64,000 bases of DNA from Caulobacteraceae bacterium (GCA_947441065.1 CANESI010000006.1:1-64000), one strand, 5' to 3'; counted from the stretch's first letter, positions 43,364 through 52,620 are shown. The notes: generated by a model not told the origin, from the letters alone. Program-made: numbers and translations.

Positions 43364-44677
43364 ATGACGCGTCCCTTCCTGCCCCTGGCCATCATCCTGT
43401 CCCTTGCCTCATCGGCAGTGTTCGCGGCCTCGCCGCCCAGTCGTCCGGGCGTGGACGCGCCAGAACTGGCCGCCCTTGGGACCCACGCGGTCGGATATAA
43501 GAGCCTGACCCTGATCGAGCCGCAGCAGGTCAATCTGGAACTGTTTGACCCCAAGACCGGTGCCATTCCCAAGACCGATCGCACCTTACGGATCGACATC
43601 TGGTATCCAGCGACGACCTCAAAACGCGCCAAGCCCATCACCTATAGCTCTGAATTTCGCGGCGAACCGCCCCGCCCCGCCGCCGCCTTCACCGTTCCCG
43701 GCCTCGCGATAAAGAACGCCAAGCCGGAAGGCTCGGGCCATCCTCTGGTGATTGTCTCGCACGGCTATAGCAATACGCCCATTGGTATGACTTGGCTGAC
43801 CGAGAACCTCGCCTCCAAGGGCTATGTCGTCGCGGCCATCTATCATCAAGACCCTGATCCGGACCGGTCCAGCGCCGTGGTCCGGTCCGCGCCGTTCCTG
43901 CGTCGTCCGCTCGATATTGGCTTTGTGGCCCGCACGCTTCCGGCCCTGCTTGGCGAACAGATCGATCCGACCAAGGTTGCCCTGATCGGCTATTCGATGG
44001 GCGGCTATGGCGTAGTGACGGCAGGGGGCGCATCGCTCGATGCCAATGGGCCAACCATTCGCTTTGGCGGCGGCCCTGGCCTAGAGGTGGCCAAGATCGC
44101 CAAAGGGGGTCCCGATGAGGCCTTGAGCAAGGTCGCGGGCGTCAAGGCCATCGTGGCCATGGCCCCAGCCGGAGGCTCGATGGGGGCTTGGAACGCCGAG
44201 GGTCTGGCCAATATCAAGGCCCCCATGCTGCTTATCGCGGGTGATCATGATCAGACGGTGGACTATAAAACCGGTGCCAAGGCCATCTTTGGCGGCGCGG
44301 TCAATTCGGACCGCTATCTCTTGACCTTCCGTGAGGCGGGCCACTCGGTCGGGCTCGGTCCGGTGCCCGAAGAGATGATAGGCCAGCTTTGGGATCAGGA
44401 CTGGTTTGCCGACCCGATCTGGCGGACCGACCGGATCAACGCCATTAATCTGCACTTCATTACGGCCTTCTTGAACAGGGCTTTGAACGGCAAGAGCGAC
44501 CTCGACAGCTACCTCAATGTCGCGACCATCGCGTCCGATGATGGGGTCTGGGCCTATGATCCAAAGGCACCCTATGGGGCCTATAGTACCGCCACAAACG
44601 GGGTCACGGTCTGGAAGGGATTCCAACGCCGCCATGCCCGTGGACTCGAGCTTCGCCACGCCGCACCGATGCCGTAA
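43364..44677 (+). CDS. Secreted alpha/beta hydrolase (dienelactone hydrolase/PAF-acetylhydrolase-like)
   Basis: 437 residues. A signal peptide (about 1-21, A-V-F-A-A) sends it to the periplasm. The nucleophile elbow is G-Y-S-M-G-G with S211, the oxyanion strand is V-S-H-G-Y-S, and a later A-G-D-H-D and E-A-G-H-S supply the acid and histidine. Relatives cleave esters or lactones. It is divergent from the aldehyde dehydrogenase operon and could make substrates for it, but that is inference. Confidence 0.8.
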   Translation: MTRPFLPLAIILSLASSAVFAASPPSRPGVDAPELAALGTHAVGYKSLTLIEPQQVNLELFDPKTGAIPKTDRTLRIDIWYPATTSKRAKPITYSSEFRGEPPRPAAAFTVPGLAIKNAKPEGSGHPLVIVSHGYSNTPIGMTWLTENLASKGYVVAAIYHQDPDPDRSSAVVRSAPFLRRPLDIGFVARTLPALLGEQIDPTKVALIGYSMGGYGVVTAGGASLDANGPTIRFGGGPGLEVAKIAKGGPDEALSKVAGVKAIVAMAPAGGSMGAWNAEGLANIKAPMLLIAGDHDQTVDYKTGAKAIFGGAVNSDRYLLTFREAGHSVGLGPVPEEMIGQLWDQDWFADPIWRTDRINAINLHFITAFLNRALNGKSDLDSYLNVATIASDDGVWAYDPKAPYGAYSTATNGVTVWKGFQRRHARGLELRHAAPMP

Positions 44678-44720
44678 GGTCAATGATTCGAGGGGCGAAT
44701 CAGGTCAAGAGCGATTTCCC

Positions 44721-44843
44721 TTGCTAATTGAGCAGTTAGGTGAGACCCTCCGACTGTCGAATATCGAAATGGTTCGGTTGCTCTCCTCTGCTCGATCTGG
44801 ATCGAGCGCCGGACTTGAACTCCTGACCCCCGCCGAATTCTGA
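44721..44843 (+). CDS. Possible 40-residue ORF before the cold-shock gene
   Basis: A TTG at 44721 opens a 40-codon frame ([13 protein letters not shown] near the start; ends T-P-A-E-F). AAGAG is upstream. The translation looks protein-like, but the start codon is weak and the frame is open further upstream into the hydrolase gene. It may instead be part of a long 5' leader of the cold-shock gene. Confidence 0.25.
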   Translation: MLIEQLGETLRLSNIEMVRLLSSARSGSSAGLELLTPAEF

Positions 44844-44896
44844 TCGTGGCCGCAAACTTTGCCGCTACGTCACTCTATGCCGTAAAGGTTTCTATT

Positions 44897-45106
44897 ATGT
44901 CCATCGGGACCGTGAAGTGGTTTAACAGCCAAAAGGGCTTCGGCTTTATCCAACCTAACGACGGCGGCAACGACGTTTTCGTGCACATTTCGGCCGTTGA
45001 ACGCGCTGGCTTGGGTACGCTGAACGAAGGCCAAAGCATCAGCTACGTCCTCGAAAAGGATCAGCGTAGCGGCAAGATGTCTGCTGGCCAGCTGCAAGCT
45101 GTCTAA
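44897..45106 (+). CDS. csp: Cold-shock domain protein
   Basis: 69 residues, single OB-fold. RNP1 reads K-G-F-G-F-I and RNP2 reads V-F-V-H-I, with [10 protein letters not shown] at the start. It binds single-stranded RNA/DNA and melts RNA structure. The 220-bp gap to the hydrolase gene leaves room for the long leader common in csp genes. A strong hairpin terminator follows. Confidence 0.95.
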   Translation: MSIGTVKWFNSQKGFGFIQPNDGGNDVFVHISAVERAGLGTLNEGQSISYVLEKDQRSGKMSAGQLQAV

Positions 45107-45161
45107 AGCCATAACTGGCCGCGACTGACTTCGGTCTGGCGCGTTCGGTTCTGACGAAATT

Positions 45162-45195
45162 CTTAGGCCGGTTGGCGAAAGCTAACCGGCCTAAG
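45162..45195. terminator. Strong 15-bp hairpin with GAAA tetraloop
   Basis: CTTAGGCCGGTTGGC pairs with GCTAACCGGCCTAAG across 15 bp (one G-U) and the loop is GAAA, a stable GNRA tetraloop. It sits between the convergent csp and methyltransferase genes and should stop both. The T-run on either side is short. Confidence 0.8.
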
Positions 45196-45216
45196 TCTTG
45201 TCTGGGGCCTAGATCA

Positions 45217-46068
45217 TCAGGCCTTGCGGGTTAGGTGATGCAGCACAATGCCGCTGGTGGTCGCCACATTCAGCGAGTCAAAGCCCCCGGCCATGGTCAG
45301 GCGCACAGTCTGTGTCCGCGCCAGTACCGAGGCCGACAGTCCCGGTCCCTCGGCTCCAAACAGCACCGCGCAACGCGCAGGACGCGGGCAGTCAGCCAGT
45401 TCTCCCTGCCCCGATGGGCTAAGAGACAGGGTCTCAAAGCCTTGGGCCGCGAACAGCTCTACCATATCGACCCCTGGCGCGAGCTGGACAAACGGTACAA
45501 GCAGGCCCCCGCCGACCGACACCCGAATGGCCTTGCGATAGAGCGGGTCACAGCAGTCACTGTCGAGCACCACCGCATCAACGCCAAAGGCCGCCGCATT
45601 ACGGAAAATCCCGCCGACATTGTCATGGTTCGATAGGCCGCTTAAGCCCACCACCAAGGCACCGGGTCTCAAACCCGCCAACAGGGCCGCGCCATCGGTG
45701 AGACCAGAGCGGCGGCCAAGGCCCAATATGCCGCGATGGATCGGAAAGCCGACGATCTGATCCATGACCGCTTGGGCGGCCTGATAGACCGGCAACTCAT
45801 CGGGCAAGTCTGCCAAGAGATCGCTCAGCCGCGCGACTTGGCGTTCCGCCAGTAGCAGCGACAGCATCTGATGTCGCGGCGTGCGTGCTAGGACACGAAC
45901 CACCACCTCACCCTCGGCGATGAACAGGCCCTCACGCCCCACCAGATCGCGCTCCTTGACGGCGCGATAGGCGGCAATACGCGGATCATCTGGATCGGTG
46001 ATGGGGATGATGTCGGGCAAAGGGGGTCTCAAGGACAGTGATCCTGTCGGCTTAACCCCTCGCAGCAC
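45217..46068 (-). CDS. SpoU/TrmH-family RNA 2'-O-methyltransferase
   Basis: About 283 residues. An N-terminal substrate-binding region precedes a SPOUT knot domain with S-N-H-D-N-V-G-G-I-F-R-N, L-F-G-A-E-G-P-G-L-S and L-N-V-A-T-T-S-G. It should methylate a ribose in rRNA or tRNA; the exact nucleotide is unknown. The start is uncertain (GTG 46068, TTG 46071, or an internal TTG before I-I-P-I-T-D-P-D-D). Confidence 0.87.
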   Translation of the reverse strand: MLRGVKPTGSLSLRPPLPDIIPITDPDDPRIAAYRAVKERDLVGREGLFIAEGEVVVRVLARTPRHQMLSLLLAERQVARLSDLLADLPDELPVYQAAQAVMDQIVGFPIHRGILGLGRRSGLTDGAALLAGLRPGALVVGLSGLSNHDNVGGIFRNAAAFGVDAVVLDSDCCDPLYRKAIRVSVGGGLLVPFVQLAPGVDMVELFAAQGFETLSLSPSGQGELADCPRPARCAVLFGAEGPGLSASVLARTQTVRLTMAGGFDSLNVATTSGIVLHHLTRKA

Positions 46069-46123
46069 CAATGCAAAGGGATGGCCGGAGCCTTGGCTTG
46101 CCTTGCGTGCCGCATCGCCTTAC

Positions 46124-46137
46124 ATGATGACCATCAT
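46124..46137. promoter_or_regulatory. Palindrome ATGATG-AC-CATCAT, candidate TetR operator
   Basis: A perfect dyad 20 bp before the TetR start codon. TetR regulators commonly repress their own operon from such a site. It could also overlap the promoter of the divergent methyltransferase gene. Confidence 0.45.
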
Positions 46138-46157
46138 ATGAAGCCCAAAGGCGGTTC

Positions 46158-46772
46158 GTGCGCTATTCCAGTGACCAGAAACTTCAGACCCGAAACCGGG
46201 TTCTCAAGGCCGCTGCGGCCCAGATCCGCACCCATGGCCCGCAAGGGGTCGGGGTTGCGGCCCTGATGCAGGAGGTCGGCCTGACCCATGGCGGCTTCTA
46301 TGCCCATTTTGCCTCCAAGGACGCGCTGATTGCGGCCGCCGTCAAAACCATGTTCGAAGATGCCGCGACCCAAAGACACCGGGCCATTGATGATCGCTCT
46401 GGCCCAGCCGCCCTTGGGGCCTTCATTGATAGCTATCTGAGCCCAGACCACCGCGACCGACCCGACCGGGGCTGTCCCGTCGCCTGCCTGCTGGGTCAGT
46501 CCGCCCAACTGCCCGCCCTTGCGCGTCCGGCCTTTGATACGGGCGTACGCGGCATGGTGCGGCTGATGGCAAGCTATCTGCCGGAAACCACGCCAGACCC
46601 AATGGCTCTGGCCTCCTCCCTGATCGCAGAACTGGCCGGAGCCCTGGCCCTTTCACGCGCCGTCGAGGATGAGGCCCTATCTCTTCGTCTTCTAGAACAG
46701 TCCCGCCTTGCCCTGCGCGCCCGCGCAGGCCTTACGATCCCTAAACCCGAAAGTCCCTATCATGACCACTGA
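46158..46772 (+). CDS. TetR/AcrR-family regulator
   Basis: 204 residues. The helix-turn-helix region reads V-A-A-L-M-Q-E-V-G-L-T-H-G-G-F-Y-A-H-F near 35-53. The effector domain contains C-P-V-A-C-L-L-G, seen in the TetR_C_33-like group that includes NemR/ComR relatives. GTG 46158 follows AAAGGCGG. The end overlaps the thioesterase gene by 11 bp, so the regulator and enzyme are coupled. Confidence 0.87.
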   Translation: MRYSSDQKLQTRNRVLKAAAAQIRTHGPQGVGVAALMQEVGLTHGGFYAHFASKDALIAAAVKTMFEDAATQRHRAIDDRSGPAALGAFIDSYLSPDHRDRPDRGCPVACLLGQSAQLPALARPAFDTGVRGMVRLMASYLPETTPDPMALASSLIAELAGALALSRAVEDEALSLRLLEQSRLALRARAGLTIPKPESPYHDH

Positions 46773-47226
46773 ACCCAAAAGCTTCGCCGAAATGTCCGGC
46801 CTAGAGCAGCTGCAAACCGCCTTCCAAAGCGGCGGACCCAGGCGAGGCATCGGCGCGACACTGGGCTTCACCGCCGTCTCGGTCGAAGAGGGCAAGGTCG
46901 TGTTCGGCGGCACCCCAACAGAGGACGTCTATAATCCTATCGGCACGGTCCATGGCGGCTATGCGGCAACCATGCTCGATTCCGCGCTCGCCTGCGCCGT
47001 TCATTCCAAGCTCAAGCCCGGCCAAGGCTATACGACGCTGGAGCTCAAGGTCAGCTATCACAAGGCCATGACCGCCAAGACCGGCCCGATCACTGCCGAG
47101 GGTATCGTCATCACCATGGGCCGCCGCGCCGCCTTTGCCGAGGGCAAGGTGACGGACGCGGCTGGGAACCTCTATGCCAGCGCAACCTCCAGCCTGCTGA
47201 TTTTCGACCTGCCGACAAAGGCCTAA
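46762..47226 (+). CDS. PaaI-family hotdog thioesterase
   Basis: 154 residues with a single hotdog domain. The N-P-I-G-T-V-H-G-G-Y ... L-D-S-A segment holds the usual catalytic residues. It hydrolyses an acyl- or aryl-CoA. Gene overlap with the TetR regulator implies that the regulator senses or controls this step. Confidence 0.86.
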   Translation: MTTEPKSFAEMSGLEQLQTAFQSGGPRRGIGATLGFTAVSVEEGKVVFGGTPTEDVYNPIGTVHGGYAATMLDSALACAVHSKLKPGQGYTTLELKVSYHKAMTAKTGPITAEGIVITMGRRAAFAEGKVTDAAGNLYASATSSLLIFDLPTKA

Positions 47227-47294
47227 GGTCGAGCGCAAAGCTGCTATAGAGACGGTCTGACCGTCCCTTACTGCCTGCAGGTATAGCCCGTCCC

Positions 47295-49751
47295 ATGGAG
47301 CGCCCCGCGCCGTCTTTGCCCCCGACCCTGCCAAGCCCGTTTCTTGACTGGTTTGCGTCCAAGGGCTGGGCGGCGCGCGACCATCAGATCGCGATGGTGC
47401 AGAGGGCAAAGGCCGGCCGCCATGTGCTGCTCATCGCCCCGACCGGCGGCGGCAAGACCTTGGCCGGCTTCCTGCCCAGCCTGATTGACCTGAGCCAAAC
47501 CCCGGCCTCCGAAAGGCCTGAGGGCATCCACACCCTCTATATTTCGCCGCTCAAGGCCTTGGCCGTAGATGTGGCGCGTAACCTCATGGCCCCGATTGAG
47601 GAGATGGGTCTGCCCATCCGCGTCGAATCGCGTACGGGCGATACCAACCTGTCCAAGCGTCAGAGGCAAAAGGCCAATCCGCCGGACATCTTGCTGACCA
47701 CCCCCGAACAGCTCGCCCTGTTCTGCGCTTGGGACGGGGCGAGGGCCTATTTTGCCAACCTCAAGACCGTGATCATCGACGAGGTCCATGCCTTGCACGG
47801 CTCCAAACGCGGCGACCTGCTTTGCCTTGGCTTGGCCCGGCTGCAAAGTTTTGCCCCCGCCATGCGCCGGGTCGGTCTGTCGGCGACGGTGGAAGACCCA
47901 GACCGCTTGCGCCGCTGGATTGCGCCAAGGCCCGAGGTCGCCGATCTGGTGCTGGGCACGCCCGGTGCCCCGCCGCGCATCGAGGTTCTGCTCTCCGATC
48001 AGCGGGTGCCTTGGGCCGGTCACAGCGCTCAGCACGCTATGGCCGAGGTCTATGAGACCCTGAAAACCGCGCGAACGGCCCTCGTCTTCGTCAATACCCG
48101 CTGGCAGTCAGAATTTGCCTTTCAAGAGCTTTGGCGGCTGAACGAAGACAATCTTCCCATCGCCCTGCACCACGGCGCTCTGGCCCCCGAGCAGAGGCGC
48201 AAGGTCGAGGCGGCCATGGCCAGAGGAGAACTGCGGGCTGTGGTCTGCACCTCCACGCTGGATCTGGGCATAGACTGGGGAGCCGTCGATCTGGTCATTC
48301 AACTGGCCGCGCCCAAGGGCTCGTCCCGATTGGTTCAGAGGATTGGCCGCTCAAACCACAGGCTGGATGAGCCCTCGCGCGCCCTGCTGGTTCCGGCCAA
48401 CCGATTTGAGATGCTGGAATGTCAGGCCGCCCTCGAGGCGGTAGCGGCAGGAGCCCTTGATGGAGATCCGCCCCGTACCGGCGCCCTCGATGTGTTGGCG
48501 CAACATCTGATGGGGGCCTGCTGCGGTGAGGCCCTGTCGAGCGAGGCCCTGTTTGCCGAGGCAAGGTCGGCTGCGCCTTACGAGGACATGAGCCAGCAGG
48601 ATTTCGATGATGTCCTGTCCTTCGTGTCGAACGGCGGCTATGCCCTTCGCACCTATGACCAGTTTCGCCGCATCGTGACCGGTCAGGACGGACTTTGGCG
48701 CGTGCGTAATCCGCAAACGGCCCAGCGGCACCGGCTCAATGTCGGCGCCATTGTGGCAGGCGCAACCTTGAACATCCGCGTTTCGTCCGGTCGCCACGGC
48801 AGCGCGCGAAAGATCGGTGAGGCCGAGGAATGGTATTTTGAACAACTGACCCCCGGCGACACTTTCCTGTTTGGCGGTGAGGTCTGGCGCTTTGAAGGGG
48901 TCAGCGGCATGGATGCCCGCGTCACCCGCTCTGCCGACAAGGAACCGAAAATCCCCAGTTGGGGCGGCACCAAGTTCTCCATGTCTACCCATCTGGCCGA
49001 GCGCGTCCGGGATATGATCATGGACCGCGACCACTGGCAGCAGCTTCCCGGCGATGTGCAAGATTGGCTTGGGGCGCAGGCGGCCCATTCGGCCATTCCC
49101 GCCGCCGATGGGCTTCTGGTCGAAACCTTCCCGCGCGGCGGCAAGCACTATCTGGTCTGCTATCCCTTTGAGGGTCGGCTGGCCCATACCACCTTGGCCA
49201 TGTTGCTGACCCGGCGGCTGGACCGACTGGGCGTCGCGCCTCTGGGCTTTGTCTGTAACGACTATGTCCTCTGTATCTGGGCCATGAAGCCGATGGATGG
49301 TCTGGACCTTGATGGGCTGTTTCAACAGGACATGCTGGGGGACGATCTCGAAGCTTGGCTGGATGAGAGTGTGATGCTCAAGCGCATGTTCCGCCACTGC
49401 GCCCTGATCTCCGGCCTGATCGAGCGGCGGTTTGCGGGGGCGGAGAAGTCGGGTCGTCAAGTGACCTTCTCCAGCGACCTGATCTATGACGTGCTACGCA
49501 AGCATCAGCCCGACCATCTGTTGCTGCGATGCGCGCGCGCCGATGCGGCTGTGGGGATGCTCGATATTCGCAGGCTGGGCGATTTCTTGCAGCGGATCGT
49601 TGGAAAGGTCCGGGGGATCAGCCTGCCCAAGGTCTCGCCCTTTGCCGTGCCCGTGATGATGGAGATTGGCCGCGAGGCCATTGCCGGTGCCGCGCAAGAG
49701 GCCATTCTAGAAGCCGCCGCATTTGACCTTATCAGTGAGGCCCTCTCGTGA
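47295..49751 (+). CDS. Ligase-associated DNA damage response DEXH helicase (Lhr-like)
   Basis: 818 residues, superfamily 2. Walker A A-P-T-G-G-G-K-T (48-55), I-I-D-E-V-H near 160, S-A-T after it, then R-I-G-R-S-N-H in the second RecA domain, followed by the winged-helix and beta-rich region of the Lhr core. The family is found with a metallophosphoesterase (PdeM), an exonuclease and an ATP-dependent ligase in many proteobacteria. Here only pdeM is adjacent; it starts at the GTGA overlap. Confidence 0.9.
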   Translation: MERPAPSLPPTLPSPFLDWFASKGWAARDHQIAMVQRAKAGRHVLLIAPTGGGKTLAGFLPSLIDLSQTPASERPEGIHTLYISPLKALAVDVARNLMAPIEEMGLPIRVESRTGDTNLSKRQRQKANPPDILLTTPEQLALFCAWDGARAYFANLKTVIIDEVHALHGSKRGDLLCLGLARLQSFAPAMRRVGLSATVEDPDRLRRWIAPRPEVADLVLGTPGAPPRIEVLLSDQRVPWAGHSAQHAMAEVYETLKTARTALVFVNTRWQSEFAFQELWRLNEDNLPIALHHGALAPEQRRKVEAAMARGELRAVVCTSTLDLGIDWGAVDLVIQLAAPKGSSRLVQRIGRSNHRLDEPSRALLVPANRFEMLECQAALEAVAAGALDGDPPRTGALDVLAQHLMGACCGEALSSEALFAEARSAAPYEDMSQQDFDDVLSFVSNGGYALRTYDQFRRIVTGQDGLWRVRNPQTAQRHRLNVGAIVAGATLNIRVSSGRHGSARKIGEAEEWYFEQLTPGDTFLFGGEVWRFEGVSGMDARVTRSADKEPKIPSWGGTKFSMSTHLAERVRDMIMDRDHWQQLPGDVQDWLGAQAAHSAIPAADGLLVETFPRGGKHYLVCYPFEGRLAHTTLAMLLTRRLDRLGVAPLGFVCNDYVLCIWAMKPMDGLDLDGLFQQDMLGDDLEAWLDESVMLKRMFRHCALISGLIERRFAGAEKSGRQVTFSSDLIYDVLRKHQPDHLLLRCARADAAVGMLDIRRLGDFLQRIVGKVRGISLPKVSPFAVPVMMEIGREAIAGAAQEAILEAAAFDLISEALS

Positions 49752-50467
49752 CGGCGCCCACCAACCCTCCTGTCCGTTTGCCCTGCGGATCGATCCGGCT
49801 GAGGGTCAATGGAGAGGCGGTGACCTTACGTCCCTCCGGCGCCCTTTGGCTAGAACAGCATCAAACCTTGGTGGTGGCAGATCTGCACCTCGAAAAGGGG
49901 TCGGCCTATGCCGCACGCGGCCAGATGCTGCCGCCCTATGACACGGCTGAGACCTTGCGCCGTCTTACCCAAGAGGTCACCGCCCTAGGGCCGGGGCGAC
50001 TGATCCTGCTGGGGGATAGTCTGCATGATGGTCAGGCCGAGGCGCGGCTTGCCCCGGCCGATGTCGACCAGATTGATCGCCTTGCTCAGGGGTTGGAGTT
50101 GCTGTGGGTCATCGGCAACCATGACGCCGACGGCCCCCGCCATCTTCCGGGCCAGACCATGGATGAGATCCATATCAATCCGTTAATCTTGCGCCACGAA
50201 CCCTTGCCCGCACCGCAGCCGGGCGAGGTGGCCGGACACCTGCATCCCTGCGCCAAGGTGGCGGGGAAAGGCCGCAGCGTCAGGCGGCGCTGTTTTGCGA
50301 CCGATGGCCAAAGACTGATCTTACCGGCCTTCGGGGCCTATGCCGGGGGATTGAATCTGCGCGACTCCGCCTTCAGCCCGCTCTTTGCCAAGCCCCCGAT
50401 AGCGGCGGCCTTGGGCAAGGATCAGGTCCACCTGATCGGCTGGAACCAGTTGGTCGCGGATCGATAG
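49748..50467 (+). CDS. pdeM: Ligase-associated metallophosphoesterase PdeM
   Basis: 239 residues. The calcineurin-like metal motifs are V-A-D-L-H-L-E-K-G, L-G-D-S-L-H-D, G-N-H-D and G-H-L-H-P, all intact. It is the endonuclease/phosphodiesterase partner of the upstream helicase and is coupled to it by an overlapping GTGA. It converges on the DUF3429 gene with a gap of 3 bp. Confidence 0.9.
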   Translation: MTAPTNPPVRLPCGSIRLRVNGEAVTLRPSGALWLEQHQTLVVADLHLEKGSAYAARGQMLPPYDTAETLRRLTQEVTALGPGRLILLGDSLHDGQAEARLAPADVDQIDRLAQGLELLWVIGNHDADGPRHLPGQTMDEIHINPLILRHEPLPAPQPGEVAGHLHPCAKVAGKGRSVRRRCFATDGQRLILPAFGAYAGGLNLRDSAFSPLFAKPPIAAALGKDQVHLIGWNQLVADR

Positions 50468-50470
50468 GGC

Positions 50471-50923
50471 TTAGACCCGCAGAGACTGCTCAAAAACAAA
50501 GGCCATCGAAACCCCGGCGACCACCGTCAAGGTTGTCCGCAGGGGCGCGTACCAATGGGGGGTCTCGGCGGATCCCGTATCCCAAAGCCATTGGGCGAGA
50601 TAGACCGCGATCAGGCCGCCCAGTTGCCAAGAGAGGGGCACCCAGATCGCACCAAGCAAAAGGCCCCAAGCGGCCAAGCTGGGCAAAACCGCTAGGGTGA
50701 GGATCCTACCACGGGGTGGATAGTGACGGACGCACTCCATCCCCCAACGCGCGCCCCCCAAGAACGACAGGATGACGGCGGAATAGGTCAGCATGGCCAA
50801 GCTCATAGGACCATGTAGATTTGCAGGTCCCGCGCAATATCCCACTGCCGTGCCAATGAAGGGCAAGGTACCGCCAAGGCCTAGGACCCAGGCCGCTATG
50901 GCCGGTTTTTCTCTTGCGGGCAT
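50471..50923 (-). CDS. DUF3429 membrane protein
   Basis: 150 residues with about five hydrophobic helices. The S-F-L-G-G-A-R-W-G motif after the second helix is characteristic of DUF3429. Function unknown. It follows the Alph_Pro_TM-type gene by 6 bp in one operon. Confidence 0.82.
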   Translation of the reverse strand: MPAREKPAIAAWVLGLGGTLPFIGTAVGYCAGPANLHGPMSLAMLTYSAVILSFLGGARWGMECVRHYPPRGRILTLAVLPSLAAWGLLLGAIWVPLSWQLGGLIAVYLAQWLWDTGSAETPHWYAPLRTTLTVVAGVSMAFVFEQSLRV

Positions 50924-50929
50924 GAGGAC

Positions 50930-51697
50930 TTAACTCCTGCGGAAGATCACAGAGGCACCATAGCCGCTGGCGATGGCAAGAAAAACCGCTAAAAATCCAT
51001 AGGCCCAAGGGCGCTGATGGGCGAACAGATAGATGGTGCGCTCAATCCCGACCTTGCGGACCTCTAGGGTGCGTTGGCGGACCTGAACCTCGCGGCCCTC
51101 TTGGAACAGATGGATCTCGGCCTGATAGCGACCAATCGGTGCGGCAGTCGGTAGGTTTATCTCAGCGCGGAACAGGCTCTTATCGACATAGGTTACGCCG
51201 CGCTCATTTTGATCATAGAGCCCGGCGGCATGCTTGATCCGCACCACGGCGCGCCGATAGTCCAGATAGTCACTGCCCAAACGGCTTACCACCAGATCCT
51301 TAACGCCAAAACGGGTTTCCACAGCCCCGTCGGCAGGGGTTTTGAAGGCCAGATGATCGACCCCGATTGCCAGACGGCGAAGGGTGCCATAGTCGGCGAT
51401 CTCGCTCAGCGGACGACTGCTCGCCACAGTATAGAAGCCCGGCGCGCCTTGGAACACGACCGGGCGGCTATTGAGCCATAGGCCAGCGACCTGAACCTTG
51501 CGGGCAATACGAACCGGCTGGTCGGGACCTCGAACCACGACCACCACATCGGCAGGCCGGTCGGTGCTGTTAAACACCGCGCCATAGAGCACGATCTTCT
51601 GACCCTTATAGTCCGAGGACACCTCGACCATGGTTGTGGTCAAGGCGGCGGAAACGCTGGCCGCAGAGACTGGCGGTGGGGGAAGATCAAACGCCAT
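50930..51697 (-). CDS. Alph_Pro_TM-type (TIGR02186) membrane protein
   Basis: 255 residues. A beta-rich domain (about 20-225, with V-V-V-V-V-R-G-P and the F-R-A-E-I-N-L-P strand) is followed by one C-terminal membrane segment (about 228-250). The family is confined to alphaproteobacteria and usually adjoins TSUP transporters, as here. Relatives normally begin with a signal peptide; none is visible in this reading, although the ATG overlaps the TSUP stop (TGATG). Function unknown. Confidence 0.78.
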   Translation of the reverse strand: MAFDLPPPPVSAASVSAALTTTMVEVSSDYKGQKIVLYGAVFNSTDRPADVVVVVRGPDQPVRIARKVQVAGLWLNSRPVVFQGAPGFYTVASSRPLSEIADYGTLRRLAIGVDHLAFKTPADGAVETRFGVKDLVVSRLGSDYLDYRRAVVRIKHAAGLYDQNERGVTYVDKSLFRAEINLPTAAPIGRYQAEIHLFQEGREVQVRQRTLEVRKVGIERTIYLFAHQRPWAYGFLAVFLAIASGYGASVIFRRS

Positions 51698-52620
51698 CAG
51701 CCCCCCGCTCCCGGGGCGAGCACAAAGGGATCGGCCGGGGTGACAAACACACCCAGCCCCATCTGCAAGCCGACCAGCAAGACGATGACCGCGAGCACGA
51801 CCCGCAGTTCTTCGGCGCGGAACCGGGCCGACGCCCTCGCCCCCAACTGCGCGCCAATCACGCCGCCAAACAGCAGCAAGGTCGCCAACATCAGATCCAC
51901 GGTCTGGTTGCGCCCCGCCTGAAGGATGGTGACGAAGGAGGTGGTGATGATGATCTGAAAGAGGCTGGTTCCCACCACGACCCCTGCAGGCATACGCAGC
52001 AGATAGACCATGGCAGGCACGAGCACGAAGCCGCCGCCCACCCCCATGACAGCCGACAGGATGCCGACAAAGACCCCGATCAGAACCGGGGGAATGATGC
52101 TGATATAGAGCCGCGAACGCGGGAACTTCATCTTTAGGGGCAGGCCATAGAGCCAAGCGGGCCGACGATCCTTTACGGCCTCAGGCGGCTCGCCTCGACG
52201 GCGGCGCAGCAGGGCACCCAGAGATTCAATCAGCATCAGGCCGCCAATGACGCCCAGAAAGATCAGATAGGATAGGGATACGACCAGATCGCCCTGCCCC
52301 ATAAGGCGCAGCATCCGGAAAATCTCGACGCCAAGCAGGGACCCTACCGCACCCCCTGCGGCCAAGACCGCGCCCATACGAAAGTCCACCGCGCGCTTTC
52401 GGCCATAGGCAAAGACGCTCGAGGCCGAGGAGGCCACAACGTGATTGGCTTGGCTGGCGACAGCCACGGCAGGGGGAATGCCCATAAAGACCAGGACGGG
52501 GGCCATCAGAAAGCCGCCGCCAATGCCAAACAGGCCGGAAATGAACCCCACGACCATGCCCAGCCCGATCAATAGCGGCGCATTGACCGACACCTCGGCT
52601 ATGGGCAGATAGACATCCAA
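51697..52620 (-). CDS. TSUP (TauE/SafE) family transporter
   Basis: 307 residues with eight or nine membrane segments in two repeats. G-I-G-G-G-F-L-M-A-P in repeat one and G-V-G-G-G-F-V-L-V-P in repeat two are the family motif pair. It exports sulfite or a sulfonate-type anion in better known cases. First gene of a three-gene operon with the Alph_Pro_TM and DUF3429 genes. Confidence 0.88.
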   Translation of the reverse strand: MDVYLPIAEVSVNAPLLIGLGMVVGFISGLFGIGGGFLMAPVLVFMGIPPAVAVASQANHVVASSASSVFAYGRKRAVDFRMGAVLAAGGAVGSLLGVEIFRMLRLMGQGDLVVSLSYLIFLGVIGGLMLIESLGALLRRRRGEPPEAVKDRRPAWLYGLPLKMKFPRSRLYISIIPPVLIGVFVGILSAVMGVGGGFVLVPAMVYLLRMPAGVVVGTSLFQIIITTSFVTILQAGRNQTVDLMLATLLLFGGVIGAQLGARASARFRAEELRVVLAVIVLLVGLQMGLGVFVTPADPFVLAPGAGG

